In this document: one piece after another, positions 8,308-16,501 of the stretch
Layout of the letters: each line of letters opens with the position of its first letter
Position numbering within the stretch: the stretch's first letter is position 1
Source of the DNA: Flavobacterium rhamnosiphilum
GTDB taxonomy: Bacteria; Bacteroidota; Bacteroidia; Flavobacteriales; Flavobacteriaceae
Assembly (NCBI RefSeq): GCF_004349195.1
Contig: NZ_SMLG01000005.1
Span: forward strand, 1-64,000
Length of the DNA stretch: 64,000 bases
Direction of reading: 5' to 3'
Translations under genes and position numbers: made by a program
Notes under the pieces: generated by a model
The model's input: the letters and a program-made list of their open reading frames with translations, nothing else
Database searches by the model: none
What the model was told of the DNA's origin: nothing

Positions 8308-9123
8308 TTAATTATTTAATAGTTGCTGGGATATGTATTTTGCAACTCCTTCATTATCATTAGTAGAAATGACTTCTAAATGAGAAAGTCTATCTTTTAA
8401 ACTTTCAGGTGCATTACCCATAATTAAACCTTTCCCAGAAGATTTAAGCATATTTTCATCATTAAATCCATCTCCAAAAGAAATTGTTTGTTCGAAAACA
8501 AAATTCTCTTTTTCCAAAATTTTGGCAATAGCAACACTTTTATCTACCGATTTATCCATAAACTCCAAACAAAAAGGAAGGCTAAAAGCATGGCTAAAAT
8601 CATCCGGATGTTTTTCTAGAATTTGGTCTCTTAAATCAACTAATTTTTGATGGTTATCATGAGTGAAATAAAATTTTATACTTTCAAAATCTTCCAATGT
8701 CTTAAAATCAACAATTTCAGGCAGATATTTGGATTTTTTTTGGTAACTGTTCAGTTTTTCGTTGTTTTTATTAGTCTGCCAGAGGTTTTCCTTGAATAAA
8801 ATAGTGGTAATCTCGGGATCAATTTGTAAATCAAAAACAGATTTTATAGCATCGCTTTGAATATCAAAAGAAAAAAGAAGCTCTTTTTGAGGCGAATGGA
8901 TTCTGGCTCCGTTTGAAGTTACCAGATAAACCGGGCAACCCAAGTCTTCTACAATATCTAGTGCATCTAGGTGATGACGGCCAGTAGCAACAATTATTAA
9001 ATAGTCTTGATTGTGGAGTTCTTGAAAAACAGTTTTGGTATATTGGGATATTTTGTGGTCTGAATTGAGTAAAGTTCCGTCTAAATCGCTAATTACGACT
9101 TTAATTTTTTCTGTTGAAATCAT
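8308..9123 (-). CDS. Cof-type HAD-IIB family sugar-phosphate phosphatase
   Basis: A 271-residue cytosolic HAD hydrolase with the nucleophile motif ISDLDGTLLNS (about residues 11-21), motif II VATGRHH, a C2-type cap in the middle and motif IV SFGDGFNDENMLKSSG near residue 215. Cof-type members dephosphorylate sugar phosphates, pyridoxal phosphate or related metabolites; the substrate cannot be read here. Its own promoter lies just upstream (9152-9182). Confidence 0.9.
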   Translation of the reverse strand: MISTEKIKVVISDLDGTLLNSDHKISQYTKTVFQELHNQDYLIIVATGRHHLDALDIVEDLGCPVYLVTSNGARIHSPQKELLFSFDIQSDAIKSVFDLQIDPEITTILFKENLWQTNKNNEKLNSYQKKSKYLPEIVDFKTLEDFESIKFYFTHDNHQKLVDLRDQILEKHPDDFSHAFSLPFCLEFMDKSVDKSVAIAKILEKENFVFEQTISFGDGFNDENMLKSSGKGLIMGNAPESLKDRLSHLEVISTNDNEGVAKYISQQLLNN

Positions 9124-9151
9124 TTTTTTTAACTGTCATTTTTAATAATTC

Positions 9152-9182
9152 CAAATTTATTGCATTTTGAAGAGATATACAA
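9152..9182 (-). promoter_or_regulatory. Predicted promoter of the HAD phosphatase gene
   Basis: Minus strand: TTG (CAA 9180-9182), 20-base spacer, then TAAATTTG (CAAATTTA 9152-9159). This fits the Bacteroidota -33/-7 spacing. Confidence 0.6.
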
Positions 9183-9290
9183 CGATTAAAGAAAAGTTTA
9201 GTAAAAAACCCATTTCAAAATTATCTCTCCTATTCATTTCCTTTAAGCAAGAATGCGATTTAGATTTTATCCTTATATTTTTAAAAAATT

Positions 9291-9337
9291 AATTGTTGCA
9301 TTTTAAATACAACAATTATAAATTGTAGCTATATTTG
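9291..9337 (+). promoter_or_regulatory. hmp promoter with inverted-repeat operator
   Basis: AATTGTTG (9291-9298) and CAACAATT (9310-9317) form a perfect 8 bp inverted repeat with an 11-base spacer. A -7 box TATATTTG follows at 9330-9337, 25 bases before the hmp ATG. The repeat covers the place where a -33 element would lie, so a bound repressor would block RNA polymerase. The Rrf2/NsrR-type regulator encoded by the second gene of this operon is the natural candidate. NsrR control of hmp is known in other bacteria; here it is inference. Confidence 0.5.
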
Positions 9338-9361
9338 TAAAAAATTAAATGTGATACTATC

Positions 9362-10564
9362 ATGAATACAATTCAAAAAGAATTAATTAAAGCAACAGTG
9401 CCGATTTTAAAATCGAATGGGAATGATTTGATTGCCTACTTTTATCAAAGGATGCTGAAAAACAATCCAGAGTTAAAAAATATTTTTAATATGGCCAATC
9501 AAGCCAGCGGAAAACAGCAAAATGCATTAACAGGAGCCGTTCTAGCTTATGCTGAAAATATTGAAAACCCAAGTGTATTGATAAACGTGTTAAAATCAAT
9601 TGGAAACAAACATGTAAGTTTAAATATTGCGCCAGAACAATACGATATAGTTGGAAGCCATTTAATTGGTTCAATTAAAGAAGTTTTGGGAGATTTAGCC
9701 ACTGTAGAATTAATTGAAGCATGGACTTGCGCCTATCAAGAATTAGCTCAAATTATGATTGGCCTTGAAGCCGAAATGTATCAGAAAGCCAGCAATAAAA
9801 AAGGAGGATGGAAAGGGTGGAGAAACTTTATAATTTCTAAAATTGTTGAAGAAAGCGATGAGATTAAATCATTTTATCTAAAACCGGAAGACAATAAAGA
9901 TATAGCCGATTTTTATCCGGGACAGTATATTTCCGTGAGTACGTTTATCCCTGAACTAGGTCATAAACAGCCCAGACAATACAGTTTATCTTCAGCTTCC
10001 AATAATGAATTTTATAGAATTTCGGTAAAAAAAGAAAAAGGAATAAACAGCACTCCTAACGGAATTGTTTCCAATACACTGCATAATAAAAAAGAAGGTG
10101 ACAGTATTGAGGTCAGTGCTCCCGCCGGTGTTTTTTATGCCGATCCTGATTCTAAAACCCCACTGGTTCTTGTAAGTGGTGGTGTTGGAATCACTCCTAT
10201 GATGAGTATGATTGAGACCAATAAAAACTCACTTCAAAAAAACAGAACGGTATGGATTCATAGCTGTCGTAACGAAAATGTTCACGCTTTTAAAGAAACT
10301 ATTCAAGAGTTAAATGATGAAAACACATGGCTGACTTCATTTGTTTTTTATGAAACTTTACCCGAATCAGAAACAAATGCTATTGAAGGTAGAGTGAATT
10401 TACTCGAAATCAAAGAAGAAATTCTTATTAAGGATGCAAAATATTATATTTGCGGACCTGCTCTTTTTATAAAAGTTCAATATCAATCCTTAGTTGAACT
10501 TGGAGTCAACAAAGAAAATATACTTTATGAAGAATTTGGTCCCCAATTATTAAGCCTTAATTAA
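9362..10564 (+). CDS. hmp: Flavohemoglobin, NO dioxygenase
   Basis: A 400-residue cytosolic enzyme that oxidises nitric oxide to nitrate using heme, FAD and NAD(P)H. The globin domain occupies about residues 1-140, with the proximal His in NKHVSLNI near residue 85. The FAD domain follows, with RQYSLSSA near 207. The NAD-binding domain carries VLVSGGVGITPMMSMI near 270 and ends in YEEFGP, which is typical of Hmp. Length is normal. The Rrf2 gene starts 10 bases after the stop, so the two form an operon in which detoxifying enzyme and probable NO sensor are expressed together. An inverted repeat overlaps the promoter. Confidence 0.95.
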   Translation: MNTIQKELIKATVPILKSNGNDLIAYFYQRMLKNNPELKNIFNMANQASGKQQNALTGAVLAYAENIENPSVLINVLKSIGNKHVSLNIAPEQYDIVGSHLIGSIKEVLGDLATVELIEAWTCAYQELAQIMIGLEAEMYQKASNKKGGWKGWRNFIISKIVEESDEIKSFYLKPEDNKDIADFYPGQYISVSTFIPELGHKQPRQYSLSSASNNEFYRISVKKEKGINSTPNGIVSNTLHNKKEGDSIEVSAPAGVFYADPDSKTPLVLVSGGVGITPMMSMIETNKNSLQKNRTVWIHSCRNENVHAFKETIQELNDENTWLTSFVFYETLPESETNAIEGRVNLLEIKEEILIKDAKYYICGPALFIKVQYQSLVELGVNKENILYEEFGPQLLSLN

Positions 10565-10574
10565 TAAAACTCTT

Positions 10575-11003
10575 ATGAAATTGAATCACTTTACTGATTT
10601 TAGTATGCGCGTTTTGATGTATTTAGATCAAAAAAAAGAAACTCCTTTAAGTTCTTTAGACGAGTTAGCTGCTGCTTTCAAAATCTCGAGAAACCATCTC
10701 ATTAAAGTGGTTCAATTCTTATCAGCAAATCAGTTAATCCATACTAAAAGAGGTAAAAATGGTGGAATCATAATTTCTGACAAAGCAAGAGAAATACCAT
10801 TAGGGGATTTGATTCACCTTTTGGAACAAGATGATAGTCCTGTTGTAAATTGTAATTCAAAACCTTGTGTTTTTCAATCCCAAAATTGCAAATTAAAATC
10901 ATTATTCAATACCGCTTATCTCGCTTTTCTTGAGAGTCTAAATAAATCCAAACTTTCCGATCTGGAATTTAATAATTGGAATGCTATGTTTCAAACCATA
11001 TAA
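10575..11003 (+). CDS. Rrf2 family regulator, probably NsrR-type NO sensor
   Basis: A 142-residue DNA-binding protein with an N-terminal winged helix-turn-helix (MKLNHFTDFSMRVLMYL, LAAAFKISRNHLIKVVQFL) and an iron-sulfur binding cluster of three cysteines near residues 93-105. The spacing C-X4-C-X6-C (NCNSKPCVFQSQNC) resembles NsrR, whose [Fe-S] cluster is destroyed by NO to release repression. Placement directly after hmp strongly supports this. The operator may be the inverted repeat at 9291-9317. IscR is less likely, since no isc or suf genes are nearby. Confidence 0.85.
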   Translation: MKLNHFTDFSMRVLMYLDQKKETPLSSLDELAAAFKISRNHLIKVVQFLSANQLIHTKRGKNGGIIISDKAREIPLGDLIHLLEQDDSPVVNCNSKPCVFQSQNCKLKSLFNTAYLAFLESLNKSKLSDLEFNNWNAMFQTI

Positions 11004-11052
11004 AATTTGAAAAGCATTTATATTATCCTCTTTTCAAAATAGAAAAATTCAT

Positions 11053-11089
11053 AAAAAAAACGCCCTTTAAATAAAGGGCGTTTTTTGTT
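11053..11089. terminator. Bidirectional rho-independent terminator
   Basis: AACGCCCTTTA and TAAAGGGCGTT form a perfect stem between an A run and a T run, separating the hmp-nsrR operon from the convergent phoH gene. Confidence 0.92.
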
Positions 11090-12040
11090 TTAATCGTTAT
11101 TCTCAATCTGTTTGTATGCATCAATCACTTTTTTGACCAATCGGTGTCTTACAATGTCTTTGTCATCCAGATAAATAATCCCAATTCCATCAACATCTTT
11201 TAAAACCAACAAAGCTTCTTTAAGACCTGAAATGGTTCTTCGTGGTAAATCGACCTGACCGGGATCACCTGTAATCATGAATTTAGCACTTTTCCCCATA
11301 CGCGTTAAGAACATTTTCATTTGGGAATGCGTAGTATTTTGGGCTTCATCCAAAATTACAAAAGCATTATCCAACGTTCTTCCACGCATGAATGCCAATG
11401 GCGCGATCTGGATAATTCCCTTTAAAATATAATCTTCCAATTTTTCGTTCGGTAACATATCGCGTAAAGCATCGTAAAGAGGTTGCATATAAGGATCTAG
11501 TTTTTCCTTCATATCGCCTGGCAAAAAACCAAGGTTCTCCCCTGCTTCTACCGCTGGACGAGTGAGTATGATACGCTTGACTTCTTTTTCTTTCAATGCT
11601 TTTACAGCCATGGCAACTCCAGTATAGGTCTTACCTGTTCCTGCAGGTCCAACGGCAAAAACCATATCATTTTTTCCCATAGTGTCCACCAACAATTGTT
11701 GATTGGGCGTCATAGGTTTGATGATTTTTCCTCCTACTCCGTGTACTAAAATTTTATCATGTCCCAAGGCTCTTCTCTCGTCTTGACCGTCACTTAGAAT
11801 AACACGTTCAATAACATTGTCATCAATAGTGTTGTAACGTGTAAAGTGAAGCATTAACCGCTGAAAACGTTTTTCGAACTCGTCTAAAACCTCTTTTTCT
11901 CCAAAAGCTTTTAAAGTTGTTCCCCGAGCGACAATCTTCAATTTTGGGTAGTATTTTTTAATTGTTTCAAGATGAGTGTCTTGAGCGCCCCAAAAGTCTT
12001 TTGGAGCGATGTCTATGAGCTCGATTATTCTTTCGTTCAA
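11090..12040 (-). CDS. PhoH family ATPase (TTG start)
   Basis: A ~316-residue cytosolic P-loop ATPase of the PhoH/YbeZ family, linked in other bacteria to RNA metabolism together with YbeY. An N-terminal KH-like region precedes Walker A AVGPAGTGKTYTG (near residue 130), Walker B FVILDEAQN (near 228) and the ITGDPGQVDLPR motif (near 258). Relatives begin at NERIIELIDIAPK; here that segment follows a TTG codon at 12038-12040 and no ATG is nearby. The next ATG is 55 codons upstream and would add a Lys/Asn-rich, non-family tail running into the divergent promoter region. TTG is therefore the preferred start. Confidence 0.85.
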   Translation of the reverse strand: MNERIIELIDIAPKDFWGAQDTHLETIKKYYPKLKIVARGTTLKAFGEKEVLDEFEKRFQRLMLHFTRYNTIDDNVIERVILSDGQDERRALGHDKILVHGVGGKIIKPMTPNQQLLVDTMGKNDMVFAVGPAGTGKTYTGVAMAVKALKEKEVKRIILTRPAVEAGENLGFLPGDMKEKLDPYMQPLYDALRDMLPNEKLEDYILKGIIQIAPLAFMRGRTLDNAFVILDEAQNTTHSQMKMFLTRMGKSAKFMITGDPGQVDLPRRTISGLKEALLVLKDVDGIGIIYLDDKDIVRHRLVKKVIDAYKQIENND

Positions 12041-12222
12041 ATGAGGTAGTTTTAAATTAGAATTAATTTTTTTATAAATCAATTGGCTGTCGGGTATATT
12101 TCTTGTTTTTAAATAGAAATTGTTTTTTGTTTTTCGTTTTTTGAGTTTACTATTATTAGCTTTGCACTTCTCAAATTTAATAAAATTAGGTTTACATAAC
12201 ACCAATAGTTATAAACAAATTT

Positions 12223-13050
12223 ATGTCAATAATTACCCTAACTACCGATTATGGCTTGAAAGATCACTTTGTAGGTGCGTTGAAAGGGAAAATTTTGTCT
12301 GAGTATTCCGAGGCAACAACTATTGACATTTCACATGATATTGACCCATTCAACACAGTAGAAGCAAGTTACATTATTGGAGCATCGTATGCGAGCTTTC
12401 CAAAAGGTACGGTTCATCTTGTAGGAGTGGATATGGAATCGAACAAAGAGAATCAACATATTGTGATGCAATGGAACGATCATTATTTTATTGCCGCCGA
12501 TAATGGGATTTTAAGTATGCTTTCGCAAAAAATTGTTCCGCAAAAAATGGTGGCAATTAATATTCACGATCGTTTGCCAAGCGAAGCTACTGATCTGGAT
12601 GTATTTGTAAAAGTAGCCTGCCATTTAGCCAAGGGTGGTTTAATGAACGTCATTGGTAAAGAAATAAATACGATTAAGCAAGTGACCAATCTGCAAGCCA
12701 CTATTTCGGATGATGGGAATTCATTAAAAGGTCATGTGATTTATATTGATCATTTTGGGAATGTAATTACCAATGTTTCTAAAAAATATTTTATCGAAGT
12801 TGCCAAAGGAAGACCGTATGAAATTGTTTTGAAAACCAAAAATATTAAAACAATTTTGCCCAATTATTCCGCAATTGCGAGTTCTGAAAAATATCCGATT
12901 AAATCTTACGAAGGAGAAAAATTAGCTATTTTCAACGAAGCCGGTTTTCTTGAAATCGCCATTTTCAGAAGCAATCCATCCAAAGTAGGTTCAGCGAATA
13001 GCTTGCTGGGGTTGAATTATAGAGATGTAATAAATATAGTATTCAGTTAA
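12223..13050 (+). CDS. SAM hydrolase / SAM hydroxide adenosyltransferase (DUF62)
   Basis: A 275-residue cytosolic enzyme of the family that splits S-adenosylmethionine to adenosine and methionine using water. It is related to fluorinase and chlorinase. Signatures are ITLTTDYGLKDHFVGALKG at the N terminus, the ISHDIDPF segment near residue 38, FIAADNGILSML near 88, and IDHFGNVITNVS near 175 in the C-terminal domain. The Asp-His pair expected for hydroxide adenosyltransferases is consistent with DH residues seen here. It is divergent from phoH, with a TAGCTTTG box at 12157-12164 as a possible promoter. Confidence 0.9.
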   Translation: MSIITLTTDYGLKDHFVGALKGKILSEYSEATTIDISHDIDPFNTVEASYIIGASYASFPKGTVHLVGVDMESNKENQHIVMQWNDHYFIAADNGILSMLSQKIVPQKMVAINIHDRLPSEATDLDVFVKVACHLAKGGLMNVIGKEINTIKQVTNLQATISDDGNSLKGHVIYIDHFGNVITNVSKKYFIEVAKGRPYEIVLKTKNIKTILPNYSAIASSEKYPIKSYEGEKLAIFNEAGFLEIAIFRSNPSKVGSANSLLGLNYRDVINIVFS

Positions 13051-13055
13051 ATATT

Positions 13056-13097
13056 TTTTGATTTTTGATTGAAGATTAACGATTTATGATTTCAGAT
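13056..13097 (+). repeat. Left arm of inverted repeat around a DUF1493 gene
   Basis: A 42-base arm beginning TTTTGATTTTTGATTGAAGA. The reverse complement of 13597-13638 begins TTTTGATTTTAGATTTATGA and aligns with about six mismatches. The arms sit at both sides of the gene at 13113-13589. Confidence 0.55.
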
Positions 13098-13112
13098 GTA
13101 AAGCAACATAAT

Positions 13113-13589
13113 ATGAAAACAATTATAAAAATAAGGTTTAAAGATTTAAAACAGAATTATCTTGAAGTACAACAATTTCTTGAAGAAAAATCTGGCGAAA
13201 AAAAAATATGCAATAAATCAAAAGTAGCAAATGATTTAAGTCTTTGGGGAGATGATAATTATGATATGTTAGAAGATTTTATTACAAAATATAATTTAGA
13301 TTTTTCTGGTTTTAATTATGGTGAACATTTCGAAAGTGAAGGAGAAATGTTTGGTCCTTTAAACTTCTTATTCGGTTTTGTGTTTACTATTTTATATATT
13401 TTAAAATATGTCCTATTTCTAACTGTTGCATTATTTTCAAAAAAACATTCTAAAGAAATAAATGATTTTAAATTTCACATTGAAGAAAATAAAATTGAAA
13501 AGAAAGACTTAACAATGGGGGATTTAATCGCTTCCAAAGTACAAGGAAAGTTCAATTTAAGAGAAAATGTCAAATTTGTTTTTAACTAA
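13113..13589 (+). CDS. DUF1493 family protein with a membrane segment
   Basis: A 158-residue protein. The N-terminal half carries the DUF1493 pattern: DLSLWGDDNYDMLEDFI (about residues 40-56), FSGFNYGEHFESEGEMFG, and the late LTMGDLIASKVQGKF. DUF1493 resembles acyl-carrier proteins in secondary structure but has no established function. A hydrophobic span NFLFGFVFTILYILKYVLFLTVAL (about 87-110) indicates membrane insertion. An ATG nine codons upstream is less likely because it lies inside the repeat arm. The gene is framed by imperfect inverted repeats, as if inserted between the SAM hydrolase and monooxygenase genes. Confidence 0.65.
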   Translation: MKTIIKIRFKDLKQNYLEVQQFLEEKSGEKKICNKSKVANDLSLWGDDNYDMLEDFITKYNLDFSGFNYGEHFESEGEMFGPLNFLFGFVFTILYILKYVLFLTVALFSKKHSKEINDFKFHIEENKIEKKDLTMGDLIASKVQGKFNLRENVKFVFN

Positions 13590-13596
13590 TTGCAAA

Positions 13597-13638
13597 ATCT
13601 AAAATCATCAATCGCTAATCATAAATCTAAAATCAAAA
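13597..13638 (-). repeat. Right arm of inverted repeat around a DUF1493 gene
   Basis: Reverse-complement partner of 13056-13097. It ends exactly at the ATG of the following gene, so it also forms that gene's leader. Confidence 0.55.
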
Positions 13639-13934
13639 TGTTTGTACGAATAGTAAAATTGAGTTTTCACGAGGAAAATATTCCCGCTTTTTTAGAAAAC
13701 TTCGAGTTAATGAAAGATAAAATTCGAAATGCACCTGGAAATCGTTTCTTAGAATTGTATCAGGATAAAAATAACAAAAGTATTTTCTTTACTTACAGTT
13801 ATTGGGAAACCGAAGCCGATTTAGAAAATTACAGGAATTCCGAACTTTTTTACGATGTTTGGACATTCACCAAGAAATTATTCAACGACAAACCAGAGGC
13901 TTGGAGCGTGGATAAATTAGTAAGTTTAAAGTAA
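13638..13934 (+). CDS. Antibiotic biosynthesis monooxygenase (ABM) domain protein
   Basis: A 98-residue dimeric alpha-beta barrel protein: FVRIVKLSFHEENIPAFLENF, then a central APGNRFLELYQDKNNKSIFFTYSYWETEADLENYRNS, then LFNDKPEAWSVDKL. This is the usual ABM layout for small monooxygenases or heme/quinone-handling proteins; the substrate is unknown. A TTG 16 codons upstream keeps the frame open but lies in the repeat, so ATG 13638 was chosen. It precedes the gliding genes by 53 bases. Confidence 0.75.
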   Translation: MFVRIVKLSFHEENIPAFLENFELMKDKIRNAPGNRFLELYQDKNNKSIFFTYSYWETEADLENYRNSELFYDVWTFTKKLFNDKPEAWSVDKLVSLK

Positions 13935-13987
13935 TTAGTTTCAGTTTCAAATAAACGAATACACAAATAAACGAATAAACATAAAGA

Positions 13988-14713
13988 ATGAAATCAATAG
14001 TACTACGAGAGATAAAATCCTTTTTCGGTTCGCCCATAGGCTACTTAGTTATTGCCATTTTCCTAATTATTAACGGATTGTTTCTTTGGGTTTTCGAAGG
14101 AGATTATAATATTTTGAATACTGGATTTTCTGATTTGACTCCATTTTTCACATTGGCGCCATGGATTTTGATATTCTTGATTCCTGCCGTAACGATGCGC
14201 AGTTTTTCGGATGAAAAAAAACAAGGAACGTTAGAATTATTACTGACGAAACCGTTGAGTATTTGGCAAATTGTAAACGGAAAATTTCTTGGAGCTTTGC
14301 TTTTAATTGTAATGGCGATTATCCCAACATTCATTTATGTAGCCGTTATTTCCAGTTTAGGAATACCGGAAGGCAATATCGATATGGGAAGCACAATTGG
14401 TTCTTATTTTGGATTATTATTCCTGATTGCTGCCTATTCAGCCATTGGAATATTCACTTCAACGCTCTCTGATAATCAAATTGTGGCTTTCATTGTTGCG
14501 GTATTTTTATGTTTTTTCTTCTATTTTGGATTTGAAGGTTTAGCTTCTGTTATTCCCAATATGTCTTCCATAATCGCCTCTTTAGGAATGCAAGATCATT
14601 TCAAAAGTATGAGTCGTGGCGTATTAGACACAAGAGATATTCTTTATTTTACAAGCATAACCGTTGTCTTTCTTTCATTTACTGTTTATAATCTAAAATC
14701 TTTCAAATCGTAA
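13988..14713 (+). CDS. gldF: Gliding motility ABC transporter permease GldF
   Basis: A 241-residue inner-membrane permease with six predicted membrane helices, starting SIVLREIKSFFGSPIGYLV, typical of ABC-2 permeases. FSDEKKQGTLELLLTKPLS (about 76-94) is the conserved cytoplasmic loop of this group. In Flavobacterium johnsoniae GldF works with the ATPase GldA and with GldG and is needed for gliding in that species. Its stop codon overlaps the gldG start by one base (TAATG), so translation is probably coupled. gldA is not in this window. Confidence 0.92.
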   Translation: MKSIVLREIKSFFGSPIGYLVIAIFLIINGLFLWVFEGDYNILNTGFSDLTPFFTLAPWILIFLIPAVTMRSFSDEKKQGTLELLLTKPLSIWQIVNGKFLGALLLIVMAIIPTFIYVAVISSLGIPEGNIDMGSTIGSYFGLLFLIAAYSAIGIFTSTLSDNQIVAFIVAVFLCFFFYFGFEGLASVIPNMSSIIASLGMQDHFKSMSRGVLDTRDILYFTSITVVFLSFTVYNLKSFKS

Positions 14714-16398
14714 TGATACCTATTAAAAACAAAAATCTAAAAAACGTATTGTTCACCATTGTTATTTTGCTGATCGCAAATGGCATTGGAAATCACTTTT
14801 TCCATCGTTTTGATTTAACAAAAGATAAAAGATACACGCTTTCCCCTACTTCTTTAAACATCATTAAGCAAGTTCAAAATCCTTTGTCTATAAAAGTATA
14901 TATGCAAGGCGATTTACCGGCTGAATTCAAACGTTTACAACAAGAAACAAAACAATTACTGGAAGAATTTCAGGCGTATAATACCAATATTGTTTTTGAA
15001 TTCGTAGATCCATTGGAGAACGAAGACGCAAGCATGGACAATATTAAAGATTTGTATCGAAAAGGGCTTACGCCAATAAACATAACCGTTGACGACAAAG
15101 GAAAGCAATCCCAAGCGATGGTTTTTCCTTGGGCGATTGCAGTTTATGACAATAAGGAAGTTAATATTCCATTGTTGAAAAACATTATGGGCGCGACAAC
15201 TACCCAAAAAGTGATTGGATCTGTTCAGCATTTGGAATACTCAATCGCCGAAGCTTTGAATAAAGTCACCAAAGCAAAGCAAAAGAAAATCGCTGTTATC
15301 AAAGGAAATGGAGAATTGCAAGATATTTTGATGGCTAAATTTCTTTTGCAAGTACGCGAAAGTTATCATATCGGCCCATTTACATTAGACTCGGTTGCCA
15401 AAAGTCCAATAGAAAGTCTACAGGCTTTAGAAAAATATGACTTGGCTGTTATTGCTAAACCTACTGAAACATTTACTGATGCGGAGAAACAGGTTTTGGA
15501 TCAATTTATCATCAACGGAGGAAAAACATTGTGGTTGATTGACCAAGTTTCGGCAGAAATGGATAGTTTGTACGATTCATCCGGAGCCACTTTGGCCTAT
15601 CCAAAAGATTTGAATTTGAATGATATGTTCTTTAAATACGGAATCCGAATCAACCCTGATTTAGTAAAAGACGAACAAGGAAGTCCCATAAAACTAGCAA
15701 CCGGAGAACAAGGAAGTGCCACTCAATTTCAGGAATTTAATTGGAAGTTTGCACCACAGGTGTATCCAAACAGTTTGCATCCGATTGTGAAAAATTTAGG
15801 CGGAATCAAATTTGATTTTGCAAATCCTATCGATACCTTGAAAAACGGAATTAAGAAAACCATTCTGTTGCAATCGTCTCAATATTCGAAGAAGATAGGA
15901 ACTCCAACAGAGATCAACCTGAATAGTGTTGCCGAAGAAACTTCGCCAAATGATTACTTGAACAAAGGAAAGATTCCATTATCGGTTTTATTAGAAGGTT
16001 CGTTTCATTCCATGTTTGAAAACCGAGTTTTGCCATTTGAACAAAAAACATTTCAACCAACAGGGAAAGAGAACAAAATGATTGTTATTTCTGATGGGGA
16101 TTTGATAAAAAACCAATTGGATAAAAACTTTCAACCGGTAGAATTGGGTTATGACCAAAGGTCTGGAAATTTGTATGATAATAAAGATTTCCTGATAAAT
16201 TGCGTCAATTATCTATTGGATGATACCGGACTTATTAACATTCGAAGCAAAGATCTTGATTTACCTTTATTGGATAAAGAAAAAGTTTATGAAAACTATA
16301 CCCGAACACAAATCCTAACTATCGGGCTTCCAATTCTTATTTTGGTCCTTTTTGGTGTCGTATTTACTTTCCTTCGAAAAAGAAAATACAGCAAATAG
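14713..16398 (+). CDS. gldG: Gliding-associated ABC transporter component GldG
   Basis: A 561-residue protein with one membrane helix near the N terminus (NVLFTIVILLIANGIGNHFF, about 10-29), a large soluble domain and a second helix at the C terminus (ILTIGLPILILVLFGVVFTFL) followed by a basic tail. The RFDLTKDKRYTLSPTS segment just after the first helix is characteristic of GldG and related ABC-2 auxiliary proteins. It acts at the inner membrane with GldF. The overlap with gldF supports one operon. Confidence 0.93.
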   Translation: MIPIKNKNLKNVLFTIVILLIANGIGNHFFHRFDLTKDKRYTLSPTSLNIIKQVQNPLSIKVYMQGDLPAEFKRLQQETKQLLEEFQAYNTNIVFEFVDPLENEDASMDNIKDLYRKGLTPINITVDDKGKQSQAMVFPWAIAVYDNKEVNIPLLKNIMGATTTQKVIGSVQHLEYSIAEALNKVTKAKQKKIAVIKGNGELQDILMAKFLLQVRESYHIGPFTLDSVAKSPIESLQALEKYDLAVIAKPTETFTDAEKQVLDQFIINGGKTLWLIDQVSAEMDSLYDSSGATLAYPKDLNLNDMFFKYGIRINPDLVKDEQGSPIKLATGEQGSATQFQEFNWKFAPQVYPNSLHPIVKNLGGIKFDFANPIDTLKNGIKKTILLQSSQYSKKIGTPTEINLNSVAEETSPNDYLNKGKIPLSVLLEGSFHSMFENRVLPFEQKTFQPTGKENKMIVISDGDLIKNQLDKNFQPVELGYDQRSGNLYDNKDFLINCVNYLLDDTGLINIRSKDLDLPLLDKEKVYENYTRTQILTIGLPILILVLFGVVFTFLRKRKYSK

Positions 16399-16413
16399 AT
16401 GTTAATAAAAAAG

Positions 16414-16445
16414 TTTCCAAACTAGAATAGTTTACGATATATTTG
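16414..16445 (+). promoter_or_regulatory. Predicted dnaN promoter
   Basis: TTTC (16414-16417, one base off TTTG), a 20-base spacer and a perfect -7 box TATATTTG (16438-16445) lie 57 bases before the dnaN start codon. Confidence 0.5.
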
Positions 16446-16501
16446 TAAAATGTATCGTATTTCGGATTTAGAGAAGTACCTTAAAAAATAAAACAAAACA
16501 G

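Noticed and set aside
12041..12205. N-terminal extension of phoH from an upstream ATG
   Set aside because: Lys/Asn-rich, not family-like, and it would occupy the divergent promoter region including TAAATTTG and TAGCTTTG boxes.
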